Assembly (NCBI GenBank): GCA_965221215.1
Contig: OZ244872.1
Coordinates: forward strand, 1,984,001-2,048,000
DNA length: 64,000 nt
Reading direction: 5' to 3'
Origin: Aldehydirespirator sp965221215
GTDB taxonomy: Bacteria; Actinomycetota; Acidimicrobiia; Acidimicrobiales; Aldehydirespiratoraceae
Made by a program: the position numbers and the translations under genes. Positions 8,038 through 15,955 of the stretch are shown piece after piece. Numbering within the stretch: the stretch's first letter is position 1; each line of letters starts with the position of its first letter. Under the pieces are notes generated by a model, which saw only the letters and a list, made by a program, of their open reading frames with translations, did not search any database and was not told where the DNA came from.

Positions 8038-8640
8038 TCAGCGTCCGCACCCGTACAAGCCCCTGGCCCGGACCACCTCGGTCACCGCCGCGGGCACCAG
8101 GGCCTGCACCGGCCGCCCGGCCGCGAACCGGGAGCGGATGTCGCACGACGAGATGTCCAGTGCGGGCGCCTCCACCACGACGCACGGCCAGTCCGCGCCG
8201 GGGCGCCCGCCGACGCGCCCCGCCCGATCTACCACCACCGCGGCAGCCAGCTCCCGAAGCTCAGCCGGACGCTTCCAGGTGTCGAGCCGGGGTGCGATGT
8301 CCGAGCCCACCACCATCAGCAGCTCCGCGCCGGGATGCAGGGAGCGCAGCTCGTGCAGCGTGTCGGCCATGTAGCTCTCGCCGCCTCGGTCGATCTCCAG
8401 GGCGCTCGCCTCGAGGCCGTCGAGGCCCCGCACCGCGGCGGCAACCATCTCCAGGCGCACCGCCGCGGGCGTCACCGGATGCACGGCGGTCTTCTGCCAG
8501 GGATCGTTGGCCACCACGAGCAGCACCACCGAGAGCTCCAGCCGGTGGCGCACCTCCAGCGCCGCGGCGAGATGTCCAAAATGCGGCGGATCGAACGTCC
8601 CCCCCAGCACGCCTATGCGGAGCGGGTCGGGTCGCGGCAC
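8038..8640 (-). CDS. nadD: Nicotinate-nucleotide adenylyltransferase
   Basis: Adenylates nicotinate mononucleotide with ATP in NAD synthesis. 200 residues. The nucleotidyltransferase signature GGTFDPPHFGH is at residues 13-23, MVVGSDIAPRLDTWKRP matches the NaMN-binding region, and ISSCDIRSR is the C-terminal ISSTxIR motif with Cys for Thr. Start GTG 8640 is set by TAGACT 6 nt upstream, a leaderless promoter. The following LCP-like gene and rsfS form one operon. Divergent from the sigma-factor gene. Confidence 0.93.
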   Translation of the reverse strand: MPRPDPLRIGVLGGTFDPPHFGHLAAALEVRHRLELSVVLLVVANDPWQKTAVHPVTPAAVRLEMVAAAVRGLDGLEASALEIDRGGESYMADTLHELRSLHPGAELLMVVGSDIAPRLDTWKRPAELRELAAAVVVDRAGRVGGRPGADWPCVVVEAPALDISSCDIRSRFAAGRPVQALVPAAVTEVVRARGLYGCGR

Positions 8641-8646
8641 CGCGGG

Positions 8647-8652
8647 AGTCTA
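8647..8652 (-). promoter_or_regulatory. nadD leaderless-type -10 hexamer
   Basis: TAGACT on the minus strand, 6 nt before GTG 8640. Confidence 0.5.
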
Positions 8653-8708
8653 TGATGGGCCGCTCAAGCGCACTGTGTTCCGCTCGCAGGCGGCTCCGGC
8701 TGAAGGCG

Positions 8709-8724
8709 AGTGACCTATGTCACA
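8709..8724 (+). promoter_or_regulatory. CRP/FNR-type operator upstream of sigma-factor gene
   Basis: AGTGA-CCTATG-TCACA differs at one position from the CRP consensus TGTGA-N6-TCACA and contains the perfect inverted repeat GTGAC/GTCAC. It ends 19 nt upstream of the -35 element of the sigma-factor promoter, a position that suits activation. Confidence 0.6.
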
Positions 8725-8743
8725 TTTGGCGCGGCTGCACGCC

Positions 8744-8772
8744 TTGACTTGCCCTCAGCGGGCAACTAATCT
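8744..8772 (+). promoter_or_regulatory. Sigma-70-type promoter of the sigma factor-aroG operon
   Basis: TTGACT (8744-8749), 17-nt spacer, TAATCT (8767-8772). The best -35/-10 pair I saw in the window. The predicted leader to ATG 8897 is about 118 nt. Confidence 0.65.
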
Positions 8773-8896
8773 ATATTGCTACGTCTGGGCTGGAGTAGCG
8801 CACTTGGAGGGTGTGCGCCCGGCACCGAATCCTCCCCACAAAGAAAGCGAGAAAGCCGCCCCGCCACGCGAGCGGGCCCGGCCAGGTGAATCCGAC

Positions 8897-9742
8897 ATGA
8901 GCGACTCAGTAGGACAGTATCTCAACGAAATCGGTGCGGTGGCACTGCTCAACGCCCAAGAGGAGCGCGAGCTGTCGCAGGCCATCGAGCGCGGCGTCGA
9001 GGCCCGCCTCCGCAAGGAAGAGGGCGAGACCGGCCGCGACCTCGACCGGGCGATCCGAGAGGCCGCCGCCGCCAAGGACCGCTTCATCCGGGCCAACCTG
9101 CGCCTGGTGGTGAGCGTGGCCCGCCGCTATCCCCTGCCCCCGGGCATGGAGCTGCTCGACCTCATCCAGGAGGGCAATCTCGGCCTCGAGCACGCCGTCG
9201 ACAAGTTCGACTGGCGCAAGGGCTTCAAGTTCTCGACCTACGCCACCTTCTGGATCCGCCAGTCCATCGGACGGGCCCTCGACCAGAAGGCGAGCCTGGT
9301 GCGGCTGCCCGGCGACCGGTCGGCTTCGCTGCGGGCCGCGCTGCGGCAGGTGTCCGGCGACGGCGACGAACTCGACGACGACCATGCCCGGCTGCACCGG
9401 CTGACCACCCCCACCTCCCTCGACCGCACCATCGGCGACGACGACAGCAACGAGCTGATCGACCTGCTGCCCGACGCCAACCCCGGGCCCGAGCTAGAGG
9501 TCATGGCCAAGGCCGAGGAGGAGATGGTGACCGGCCTGCTCGACATCCTCGAGCCCCGGGCCAAGTACGCCGTCGAGCAGCGCTTCGGGCTCTCCGACGG
9601 CATCAAGCGCTCCTACCGCGAGGTCGGCGAGGAGCTGGGCGTCACCGCCGAGGCGGCCCGCCGCCTGGTGAAGCGCGCCATCAACGCCGTGCGAGAGCAC
9701 GCCGAGGAACTGAGCCTGGCCGAGACGGTAGACGCGGCCTAG
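8897..9742 (+). CDS. RNA polymerase sigma factor, sigma-70 group 2 (SigB/HrdB-like)
   Basis: 281 residues. Region 1.2 (VGQYLNEIGAVALLNAQEE) is followed by region 2 with RANLRLVVSVARRY, LLDLIQEGNLGLEHAVDKFD and FSTYATFWIRQSIGRAL, the -10 recognition helix. Region 4.2 reads SYREVGEELGVTAEAARRLVKRA; this departs from the primary-sigma form (…VTRERIRQIE), so the protein is an alternative, non-essential-type sigma rather than the housekeeping one. No long region 1.1. ATG 8897 starts the homologous part; the 180 nt of open frame upstream is leader. A CRP-like site and a good promoter precede it, and aroG follows after 5 nt. Confidence 0.88.
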   Translation: MSDSVGQYLNEIGAVALLNAQEERELSQAIERGVEARLRKEEGETGRDLDRAIREAAAAKDRFIRANLRLVVSVARRYPLPPGMELLDLIQEGNLGLEHAVDKFDWRKGFKFSTYATFWIRQSIGRALDQKASLVRLPGDRSASLRAALRQVSGDGDELDDDHARLHRLTTPTSLDRTIGDDDSNELIDLLPDANPGPELEVMAKAEEEMVTGLLDILEPRAKYAVEQRFGLSDGIKRSYREVGEELGVTAEAARRLVKRAINAVREHAEELSLAETVDAA

Positions 9743-9747
9743 CGCCC

Positions 9748-11124
9748 ATGTCCGCCGGAGACCCCACGCTGTTCGCCGGCGGAAGCGACTGGTCGCCCTC
9801 GTCCTGGAGGGCCAAGCCCGCCCACCATCAGCCGGCTTGGCCCGACCAGGCCGAGCTCGACCGGACCGCCAAGGCTCTGTGCGACCTGCCCCCGCTGGTG
9901 TTCGCGGGCGAGGCACGGGCCCTCACCGGGCTGCTCGGCCGGGTGGCCAACGGCGAGGCGTTCCTGCTGCAGGCGGGCGACTGCGCCGAGTCGTTCGACT
10001 CCTCCGCCGACTCCATCCGGGACCGACTGCGGGTGATCCTGCAGATGGCCATCGTGTTGACCTACTCCGGGGGCGTGCCGCTGGTGAAGGTCGGCCGGAT
10101 CGCGGGGCAGTTCGCCAAGCCCCGCTCCAGCCCCACCGAGACCAAGGGCGAAGTGGAACTCACCTCGTTCCTGGGCCACATGGTCAACGACATCGGCTTC
10201 AGCGAGGCCGAGCGGCTGCCCGACCCGCGCCGCCTGCTCACCGCGTACCACCGGGCCGCGTCCACGCTCAACCTGCTGAGGGCGTTCACCCGAGGGGGCT
10301 ACGCCGACCTGTCGCAGGTGTCGAGCTGGAACCGGGAGTTCGTGGCCACCTCGCCAGCGGGGCGGCGCTACGCGCAGATGGCCGACGAGATCGACCGGGC
10401 CCTGCGGTTCATGACCGCCTGCGGGGTCACCACTGCCAACACCCCCCAGCTCCACGAGGTCGAGTTCTACACCAGCCACGAGGCCCTAGTGCTGGACTAC
10501 GAGGAGGCCCTGACGCGGGTGGACTCGCTGACCGGCGACACCTACGACTGCTCGGCCCACATGCTCTGGATCGGTGAGCGCACCCGCCAGCTAGACGGCG
10601 CCCATGTGGAGTTCCTGCGGGGCGTGCACAACCCGCTGGGCTGCAAGATCGGGCCCACCGCCACCGCCGACGAGGTGCTGACGCTGTGCGAGGTGCTCAA
10701 TCCCCAGCGGGTTCCGGGCCGGCTCACGCTCATCACCCGCATGGGCGCGGGCAAGATCGAGAGCCTGCTGCCGCCGCTGCTGCGGGCCGTGCGGGACTCC
10801 GGCCACCCGGTGGCCTGGGCCTGCGACCCGATGCACGGCAACACCTACACCTCGGAGTCGGGCCACAAGACCCGCCACTTCGACGATGTGCTGACCGAGA
10901 TCAGCGGATTCTTCGCGGCCCACCACGCCTGCGGCACCTGGCCCGGCGGCGTGCACGTCGAGTTGACCGGCGACGCGGTGACCGAGTGCGTGGGCGGCGC
11001 CGACGACATCAGCCACGAGGACCTCGAGCAGGCCTTCGAGACCCTGTGCGACCCCCGCCTCAACGGCCGCCAGTCGGTAGACCTAGCCTTCCGAGTAGCC
11101 GAAATGCTCTCCGACCGCAGCTGA
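9748..11124 (+). CDS. aroG: 3-deoxy-D-arabino-heptulosonate 7-phosphate synthase, class II
   Basis: First step of the shikimate pathway: condenses phosphoenolpyruvate and erythrose 4-phosphate. 458 residues, the usual length for class II (plant/actinobacterial) enzymes. Visible motifs: LLQAGDCAESF near residue 75, GRIAGQFAKPRS, NPLGCKIGPTAT, LITRMGAGKIESLLPPL and ACDPMHGNT, which carry the metal and substrate ligands. It follows the sigma-factor stop by 5 nt, so both are probably cotranscribed; linking aromatic synthesis to a CRP-like site and a sigma factor is notable. Convergent with the restriction-gene fragment downstream. Confidence 0.93.
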   Translation: MSAGDPTLFAGGSDWSPSSWRAKPAHHQPAWPDQAELDRTAKALCDLPPLVFAGEARALTGLLGRVANGEAFLLQAGDCAESFDSSADSIRDRLRVILQMAIVLTYSGGVPLVKVGRIAGQFAKPRSSPTETKGEVELTSFLGHMVNDIGFSEAERLPDPRRLLTAYHRAASTLNLLRAFTRGGYADLSQVSSWNREFVATSPAGRRYAQMADEIDRALRFMTACGVTTANTPQLHEVEFYTSHEALVLDYEEALTRVDSLTGDTYDCSAHMLWIGERTRQLDGAHVEFLRGVHNPLGCKIGPTATADEVLTLCEVLNPQRVPGRLTLITRMGAGKIESLLPPLLRAVRDSGHPVAWACDPMHGNTYTSESGHKTRHFDDVLTEISGFFAAHHACGTWPGGVHVELTGDAVTECVGGADDISHEDLEQAFETLCDPRLNGRQSVDLAFRVAEMLSDRS

Positions 11125-11173
11125 ACAGCCCCCAACATGAGGCTGGAGACGCCACCACCGATGGTGCAGGGCC

Positions 11174-11857
11174 TCAGTCCTCGGGCAGGGACGGGGGCAG
11201 GGCGGCGACGATCCGGGCGGTCTCCACGCTGACGGTCACCAGGCGGCGTAGGTGCCGGATCAGGTTGAACGGCTCGTCGGCCCAGGCGTGCCAGCCGTCG
11301 GGGCTGTCGACGATGCCTGAGGCCTTGTCGCGCTTGACCCTCAGGCTCTCGATGGCCCAGTGCAGCGGCGATCGGCCCGACACGGTGTAGTCGTGCGCTT
11401 CGGGCGGTATGCCGACGAGGCAGCAGCGGTCGTTGACCATCAGCACGCTGCGGTCCTCGTTGGCCTGGCCGCGCCCGCCGCCCCAGCGCATCTTGGAGTC
11501 GATGCGGTAGGCGCCCGGGTCGGCTGAGCCCTCGTCGGGCTCGCCGTCCACCAGGCACACCACCGGATGCTCCTCGACAGACTCGTAGCCGACGTGGAGG
11601 TCGATCAGCCGGCGACCGGCGGCTCGGAAGGCCTCGAAGTCGTCGGCGAGGGGAATGCGGGGCAGGTTGCGCTGCAGGTCGTGGCGGTAGCGCTCACGCC
11701 AGTCGGGGGCGTGCATCACGCCGTAGGCGTATTCCCAGACGTCGTCCTTGGTGATGTCGGGGCCGTAGCGCTCCTGGAACCGCGCCAACGCCCAGTCAGT
11801 GACGTTGTCGGGATCAAGGGACTCAGCCTCGAGGCCCAGCGCGAGCGTGCCGTTCAT
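11174..11857 (-). CDS. Detached C-terminal part of Type ISP-like restriction-modification enzyme
   Basis: 227 residues matching the extreme C-terminus of Type ISP-like enzymes: NVTDWALARFQERYG, DDVWEYAYGVMHAPDWRERY, then LPRIPLADDFEAFRAAGRRLIDLHVGYE. In intact enzymes this follows the DNA-recognition region in the same chain. Here it is cut off from the methyltransferase part by about 750 nt holding a toxin-antitoxin pair and the cassette array. ATG 11857 may allow separate translation, but it is probably a remnant or a separately encoded piece. No promoter seen at its start. Convergent with aroG. Confidence 0.75.
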   Translation of the reverse strand: MNGTLALGLEAESLDPDNVTDWALARFQERYGPDITKDDVWEYAYGVMHAPDWRERYRHDLQRNLPRIPLADDFEAFRAAGRRLIDLHVGYESVEEHPVVCLVDGEPDEGSADPGAYRIDSKMRWGGGRGQANEDRSVLMVNDRCCLVGIPPEAHDYTVSGRSPLHWAIESLRVKRDKASGIVDSPDGWHAWADEPFNLIRHLRRLVTVSVETARIVAALPPSLPED

Positions 11858-11897
11858 CGGATCAAGTCATCTCGGATCAAGAGCTCCAGCGTCTTGG

Positions 11898-11911
11898 GTG
11901 ATCTGGATCAC
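11898..11911. promoter_or_regulatory. Palindrome between antitoxin gene and restriction-gene fragment
   Basis: GTGATC-TG-GATCAC, perfect 6-bp arms. Two copies of TCGGATCAAG lie just beside it (11856-11881). It could be an operator or a transcript end; not distinguishable by eye. Confidence 0.4.
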
Positions 11912-11962
11912 TGGGGCAGGGTTGCCGGGAGTTCAAGGCTGCCGACCTTATGTGGCTTCGAT

Positions 11963-12106
11963 CTAGCGAGGCGTGCTACGGCGCGTCTTGCGGATGGCTT
12001 CCAACTCGTCCTCGCTGAACTGCCTGCGCTCGAATGCTTCAGCTATCTCGACGAGTTCGTCCGGCTTGGGGACAGGTTGAGCATCCGCCCGAGTCTTGGC
12101 GACCAT
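11963..12106 (-). CDS. Small antitoxin candidate
   Basis: A 47-residue ORF starting MVAKTRADAQPVPKPDELVE and ending KTRRSTPR, charged and helical in appearance. A GAGGAG Shine-Dalgarno lies 8 nt before ATG 12106. It starts 2 nt after the stop of the toxin candidate, giving a toxin-first operon as in BrnTA and HigBA. Identity as antitoxin is inferred from size, charge and position; I do not recognise a named DNA-binding fold. The pair sits between the restriction gene's cassette array and its C-terminal fragment. Confidence 0.6.
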   Translation of the reverse strand: MVAKTRADAQPVPKPDELVEIAEAFERRQFSEDELEAIRKTRRSTPR

Positions 12107-12108
12107 GG

Positions 12109-12354
12109 TCACACTCCTCTCATCAACGCTCTGAAGGCCGGTCTCAGCGGCATCGCATGGATTATCAAGTCGTCGTCCACGAGCTTCAAGTAGAGCACCT
12201 CCAGCAGGTTACCGGCGTTGTCGGGACCGATGCAGACGCCTGTCGCCGGCTCGCTCTCATCCAGCAGATCGAAGTAGGCCACGGCATTGCTCCAGGCATG
12301 CAAGATGTCATCGTGTGCAACTCCGTGCCGATGGGCAGACGGTCCAACTCGCAT
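12109..12354 (-). CDS. Small toxin candidate (BrnT/DUF4258-like)
   Basis: 81 residues, containing HGVAHDDILHAW, IGPDNAGNLLEVLYLKL and IIHAMPLRPAF. A small domain with 'HG(V/I)..eDI.hAl', a central 'G.d..G..LEv' strand pair and a terminal 'IIHAM..R' is typical of actinobacterial toxins related to BrnT/DUF4258 RNases; family placement is by memory, not search. ATG 12354 lies beside the last partial cassette of the restriction gene, as if the pair had inserted there. Followed by the antitoxin candidate after 2 nt. Confidence 0.65.
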   Translation of the reverse strand: MRVGPSAHRHGVAHDDILHAWSNAVAYFDLLDESEPATGVCIGPDNAGNLLEVLYLKLVDDDLIIHAMPLRPAFRALMRGV

Positions 12355-12367
12355 GCCCGCAGCGTAT

Positions 12368-12990
12368 GGCGATCATGGTCGCCGCCTGCGGGTTAGGGAT
12401 CGGGTTTGCTAGCCGGGGCCCACCAGGTGCAGATCGGGCAGGACGGCGGCGGCCAGGGTGCCGAAGATCGCCATGTTGGACGGTCCGGCGATCATGATCG
12501 CCTCCTGCGGGGGAGCGCCCGGGTCTGGCGCGAGCCGTTGATGTTGGCCAGGTCCGGGATCGTGGCCGCGGCGAGAGCCTGGAAGTTCATGTTGGACGTG
12601 CCCGAGATCAAGATGGCCTCCTGCGGGGCAGGGCCCGGGTGGGCTGGTTGGTTCCCGAGGCGCTGAGGTCGGCTGCAACGGCCGTGGCCAGCGCGGCGAA
12701 GATCGCTCGGTTGGTGGGCGACGAGACCAGTAGACCCCCCCCCCCGTCGGTCATGGCTGGCTTCGAGGGGTCGCTCGGCAGGCCGGATCCAGCGTGTGCA
12801 GGTCCGGCAGAGTCATCGCCGCCAGCACCGAGAACACGGTCCGATTCGACGGACTCGACATCAGGATCGCATCCACCGCGGGAATGCTCGAGTCCCGCCT
12901 TCGAGCGAGTTGAGGTCGGTTGGCTCTCGTGTGGCGAGGGTCGCGAACCGGGTCCGATTGGAGGGACTGCTGACCAGTGTGTGTGTGTGT
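12368..12990 (-). repeat. Diverged tandem cassette array in restriction gene (five units plus a partial one)
   Basis: Units of about 115-134 bp lie near 12423-12511, 12536-12626, 12651-12735, 12786-12880 and 12899-12976, with a partial one at 12368-12391. On the minus strand each encodes a version of '(S/G)(P/T)SN-x(2-3)-F-x2-LA-x5-DL', for example SSPTNRAIFAALATAVAADL, SSPSNRTVFSVLAAMTLPDL, SSPSNRTRFATLATREPTDL, GPSNMAIFGTLAAAVLPDL. Several end in Q-x-TRALPRRR. In Type ISP-like enzymes this element normally occurs once, between methyltransferase and recognition domains. Units are in different reading frames. Confidence 0.75.
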
Positions 12991-15955
12991 GTGTGTTGCT
13001 CGGTTCGTCCGGGAACATGGCTGAGATGGTCTTGACCGATGAGAGGATGCGGTCGTCCTCGTATAGCCAGAGTTTGGTGAAGGGCCGGTACAGGACCTCG
13101 CGGATTCGGGACTCCTCGAAGACGATCTCCTCGCGGCGGCGCAGCGAATGCTTGAGGGTGTCGGTCCACTTGATCCGATCGAGTTCGTCGTTGCCGGTGC
13201 ACTCCTCCACGGTGCAGCCCGCCTCCACCAGTTCGAGGGCATCGTCGTAGGCGCCGATCAGGTGACTCATCCTGGCGATGAGGTCGTCGCGGGAGAAGGA
13301 ATACACGTACACATCGCAGTTGGTGGCGATGCCGAGAGCGTGATCGGAGACGACGGTCTCTCCGGTGCGGCCAGACCGTCCCAGTTCGCAGACGGGCATC
13401 AGGTCCGCGAAGCTGCCGTCGGTGATGTTGACCCAGTCGTGGGTACCGTTCGGTTCGACGGTGTCGAACTGGTCGCTTGTCACGTCGCTGAGTTCGGCCA
13501 GCCAGTCGAACTTCTGCTTGAGCGTCGAATGCTCAGGAACCTCGGCGTAGCGCAGCACGGCGGGCTGATCGAGGGCCTTGTCGGGATTACGAACCAGCAA
13601 AGTGATCTGCACACCGTTGCGGGAGCCGGCTCCGAAGATCTTGTCGCCCTCTCGGCGGAACTCCTCGCCTGACTTCATGGCGTCGCCACGCAGGTTGACC
13701 ACGTAGATGCCGGTGAACTCGTCTCGCAGCGCGGCCCGCATCCCGGCCAGCGACGGGGCGTTCGCCAGCGAGTTGGGATGCACGAAGGCAACGATCCCCG
13801 GTCTTCTGGCGTCGCCGTCGGGTCCGCTGATGCGATCTGAGGCCCAGCGAATCGCCTCCACGTACAGGTTGCCGGCGGACTTGCCGGCACCTCGGCCGGT
13901 TACCTGCTTGTGGCGGCGGCCGTAGGTGTCTCGGACTCGCTGCTCTATGTGGGGGTATTCGATGTTGGGGTTGTCGTCGCCCGCCGACTTCTGGCCCGCC
14001 GACCAGGGCGGGTTGGCCACGATCACCTGGATGGGCAGCTCGTTCTGAGCCTTGGCCCGGCTGCTGTTGTCGGCGATGGCGCCGGTTCCGGGCAGGCGGC
14101 CGTCGCCGGAGAGGTGGAAGGTGTCGGTGAGCACGATCCCCTCGAAGGGCTCATAGCCGCCGGTGCGGTCCCGGTAGCCCTCCTCGATCTTGAGCGCGGC
14201 CAGGTAGTAGGCCAGCAGCACCACCTCGTTGGCGTGGATCTCCGGCGCGGCCGTGCTCGCGAACCCGCGGGCAGCGCCGTGGAACTTGCGGTCCAGGTCT
14301 TCGTCGCGGACCAGGTACTCGCCGTGCGAGCCGCGCTGGGTCAGCAGCCGGTTGACGAAGGTGCCGGTGCCGGTGAACGGGTCGAGGATGTTCACGCCCG
14401 GATCGCTCAAGCCCCGGCCGAATTCAGCTCGGGCCACGGCGTCGGCCGAGCGCAGGATGAAGTCCACCAGCTCCACCGGGGTGTACACGATCCCGAGGCG
14501 CTTGGTCTCCGCTGGCATCGCCGCGGCGAAGAACTGCTCGTACGCGTCCAGCATCACCTTGATGCGGGTGTCGGAGTCGGCCGCGCCCGACAGCCGCTCC
14601 GCCACGCTGGCGTAGAAGCGCTCCAGGCCTCGGGTCTCGTCGGCAAGCAGCACGTCCTGGGCCTTGAACGTGCCCAGAAGCTCGTTGAGGGCCTTGGAGA
14701 TCGGATTGCGGTCGGCGAAGCCGCTCTCGGCGAACAGCGCATCGAACACCGGGATGGTCACCACATGCTGGGCCAGCATGGCCACCAGCTCGGCCTGTGG
14801 CAGCGGACGCCCGACGGTGGCGGCCATGTCGGCCTCGAACCCCTCGAACGCCTCGGCCAGACGGGGGATCGTCCGCAGGGCGGAGCGGGCCCGCGTCGCG
14901 ATTGCGCCGGTGATGCGGGCCACCTCGGCGCCCCAGCGGTGCCAGTACTGGCGGTCACCGCACTGCTCCACCACCTTGGAGGCCACCGCGTCGTGCAGCG
15001 GCAGCCGGCCCTGCACGCCGATGCGGGATGCGTCGGCGGTGTCGCAGTCGCCCTCGCAGCCAGCTTCGCCGCAGCGGTCGCAGAACCCCGAGGTGAGGAT
15101 CGTGATCGGCGGCTTGCCGGTGAGGTCGGCGGTGTTGATGGCCACGTCGAGGCGCTCGTCGTGGGAGCGCAGCGCTTTGAGCACGCTCCACACAACCTTG
15201 AAGTCCGAGCCCGACAGCACCTCGTCGTCGTCGAGTCGAGCCCCGGCGGGCACCACCACCGGCAGCACCACATAGCCGCACGACTTGCCCTCGGCGCGGC
15301 GCATCACCCGGCCCACCGCCTGCACCACATCGATCTGGGAGCGTTTGGGCTCTAGGAACAGCACCGCGTCGAGGGCGGGCACGTCCACGCCCTCGGTGAG
15401 GCACTTGGCGTTGGTGACTATCCGGCAACCGTCGTCGGGATCGCCAGCCCGCAGCCAGCCGAGGACCTGGGCCCGCTGCAATGCGTTGCGGCTGCCGTCG
15501 GTGTGACGCACCTCGAACGCCAGCAGGTCGGGCCGGAAGGGGTTGTCGGCGCCAGCCTCGCCCTCGGTTCCCGGAGCACGCCGAGGCTCGGTGTTGCCTG
15601 GCTCGTCAGGTGATCCCCCCGCACTGGCTGCGGAGCCCGCTGCAACGACCGAGGACGATGAAGCCCTGCTGCTCCCGGCGCCAGTCGGTGCCCGGGCGCC
15701 CGAACCCGGCGCGAGCCAGCCTGCCCGGTCACGCGCTGCTTGAGTTCTGGCGTCCTCGCCAGCTACGGCGGCGACTATGCGGTTCCAGTGCCCCTCAACG
15801 AGCTGCGAGCGCTTGATCGTGTTGGTGAACGCGATGGCCCGGCGGGCGCTCGGACCGCTGGGTGGCACCGCGCCGGTGGTGCGGCCGTGCGGGGAGCGGG
15901 TGCTCGGGTCGGCCAGCGCGTCCCAGCACCCCACGAACTTGACGGCATCGCGCAT
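12608..15955 (-). CDS. Type ISP-like restriction-modification enzyme, second half: helicase C-domain, coupler, N6-adenine methyltransferase
   Basis: 1115 residues in one frame. Order: a low-complexity linker (GAGSSRASSSSVVAAGSAASAGG region), the second RecA-like helicase domain with motif VI (QAVGRVMRRAEG), a cysteine-rich spot (CDRCGEAGCEGDCD), a coupler, then a gamma-class adenine methyltransferase with NILDPFTGTGTF (motif I) and VIVANPPWSAGQ (motif IV). After PDEPSNTHTHTH the frame runs through (AC)10 and an 11-G tract and ends with one cassette (LLVSSPTNRAIFAAL...RALPRRRPS). Homology continues upstream of ATG 15955 to the G tract at 15980-15990. Losing one G (or gaining two) would fuse it to the nuclease-helicase half. 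Confidence 0.82.
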   Translation of the reverse strand: MRDAVKFVGCWDALADPSTRSPHGRTTGAVPPSGPSARRAIAFTNTIKRSQLVEGHWNRIVAAVAGEDARTQAARDRAGWLAPGSGARAPTGAGSSRASSSSVVAAGSAASAGGSPDEPGNTEPRRAPGTEGEAGADNPFRPDLLAFEVRHTDGSRNALQRAQVLGWLRAGDPDDGCRIVTNAKCLTEGVDVPALDAVLFLEPKRSQIDVVQAVGRVMRRAEGKSCGYVVLPVVVPAGARLDDDEVLSGSDFKVVWSVLKALRSHDERLDVAINTADLTGKPPITILTSGFCDRCGEAGCEGDCDTADASRIGVQGRLPLHDAVASKVVEQCGDRQYWHRWGAEVARITGAIATRARSALRTIPRLAEAFEGFEADMAATVGRPLPQAELVAMLAQHVVTIPVFDALFAESGFADRNPISKALNELLGTFKAQDVLLADETRGLERFYASVAERLSGAADSDTRIKVMLDAYEQFFAAAMPAETKRLGIVYTPVELVDFILRSADAVARAEFGRGLSDPGVNILDPFTGTGTFVNRLLTQRGSHGEYLVRDEDLDRKFHGAARGFASTAAPEIHANEVVLLAYYLAALKIEEGYRDRTGGYEPFEGIVLTDTFHLSGDGRLPGTGAIADNSSRAKAQNELPIQVIVANPPWSAGQKSAGDDNPNIEYPHIEQRVRDTYGRRHKQVTGRGAGKSAGNLYVEAIRWASDRISGPDGDARRPGIVAFVHPNSLANAPSLAGMRAALRDEFTGIYVVNLRGDAMKSGEEFRREGDKIFGAGSRNGVQITLLVRNPDKALDQPAVLRYAEVPEHSTLKQKFDWLAELSDVTSDQFDTVEPNGTHDWVNITDGSFADLMPVCELGRSGRTGETVVSDHALGIATNCDVYVYSFSRDDLIARMSHLIGAYDDALELVEAGCTVEECTGNDELDRIKWTDTLKHSLRRREEIVFEESRIREVLYRPFTKLWLYEDDRILSSVKTISAMFPDEPSNTHTHTHWSAVPPIGPGSRPSPHESQPTSTRSKAGLEHSRGGCDPDVESVESDRVLGAGGDDSAGPAHAGSGLPSDPSKPAMTDGGGGLLVSSPTNRAIFAALATAVAADLSASGTNQPTRALPRRRPS
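12735..12745. repeat. Homopolymer G11 (minus strand), cassette border
   Basis: Eleven C on the plus strand. It is read GAC-GGG-GGG-GGG-GGT-CTA in the current frame and lies directly before the LLVSSPTNR cassette. A length change would shift that cassette out of frame. Confidence 0.85.
12977..12996. repeat. Dinucleotide repeat (AC)10 on minus strand, cassette border
   Basis: Ten GT units on the plus strand, encoding alternating His-Thr. It lies directly before the LVSSPSNRTRF cassette. Nine copies would read into that cassette, eleven into the SSPSNRTVF cassette, and the present ten into the SSPTNRAIF cassette. Confidence 0.9.

Noticed and set aside
12723..12996. CRISPR-like array
   Set aside because: Units are long, diverged and coding, with no constant short repeat and unique spacer pattern and no cas genes nearby.
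13910..15355. Plus-strand ORF of 481 codons opposite the methyltransferase half
   Set aside because: Composition (Gly, His, Val, Arg runs) is that of a shadow frame; the minus strand carries clear motifs.
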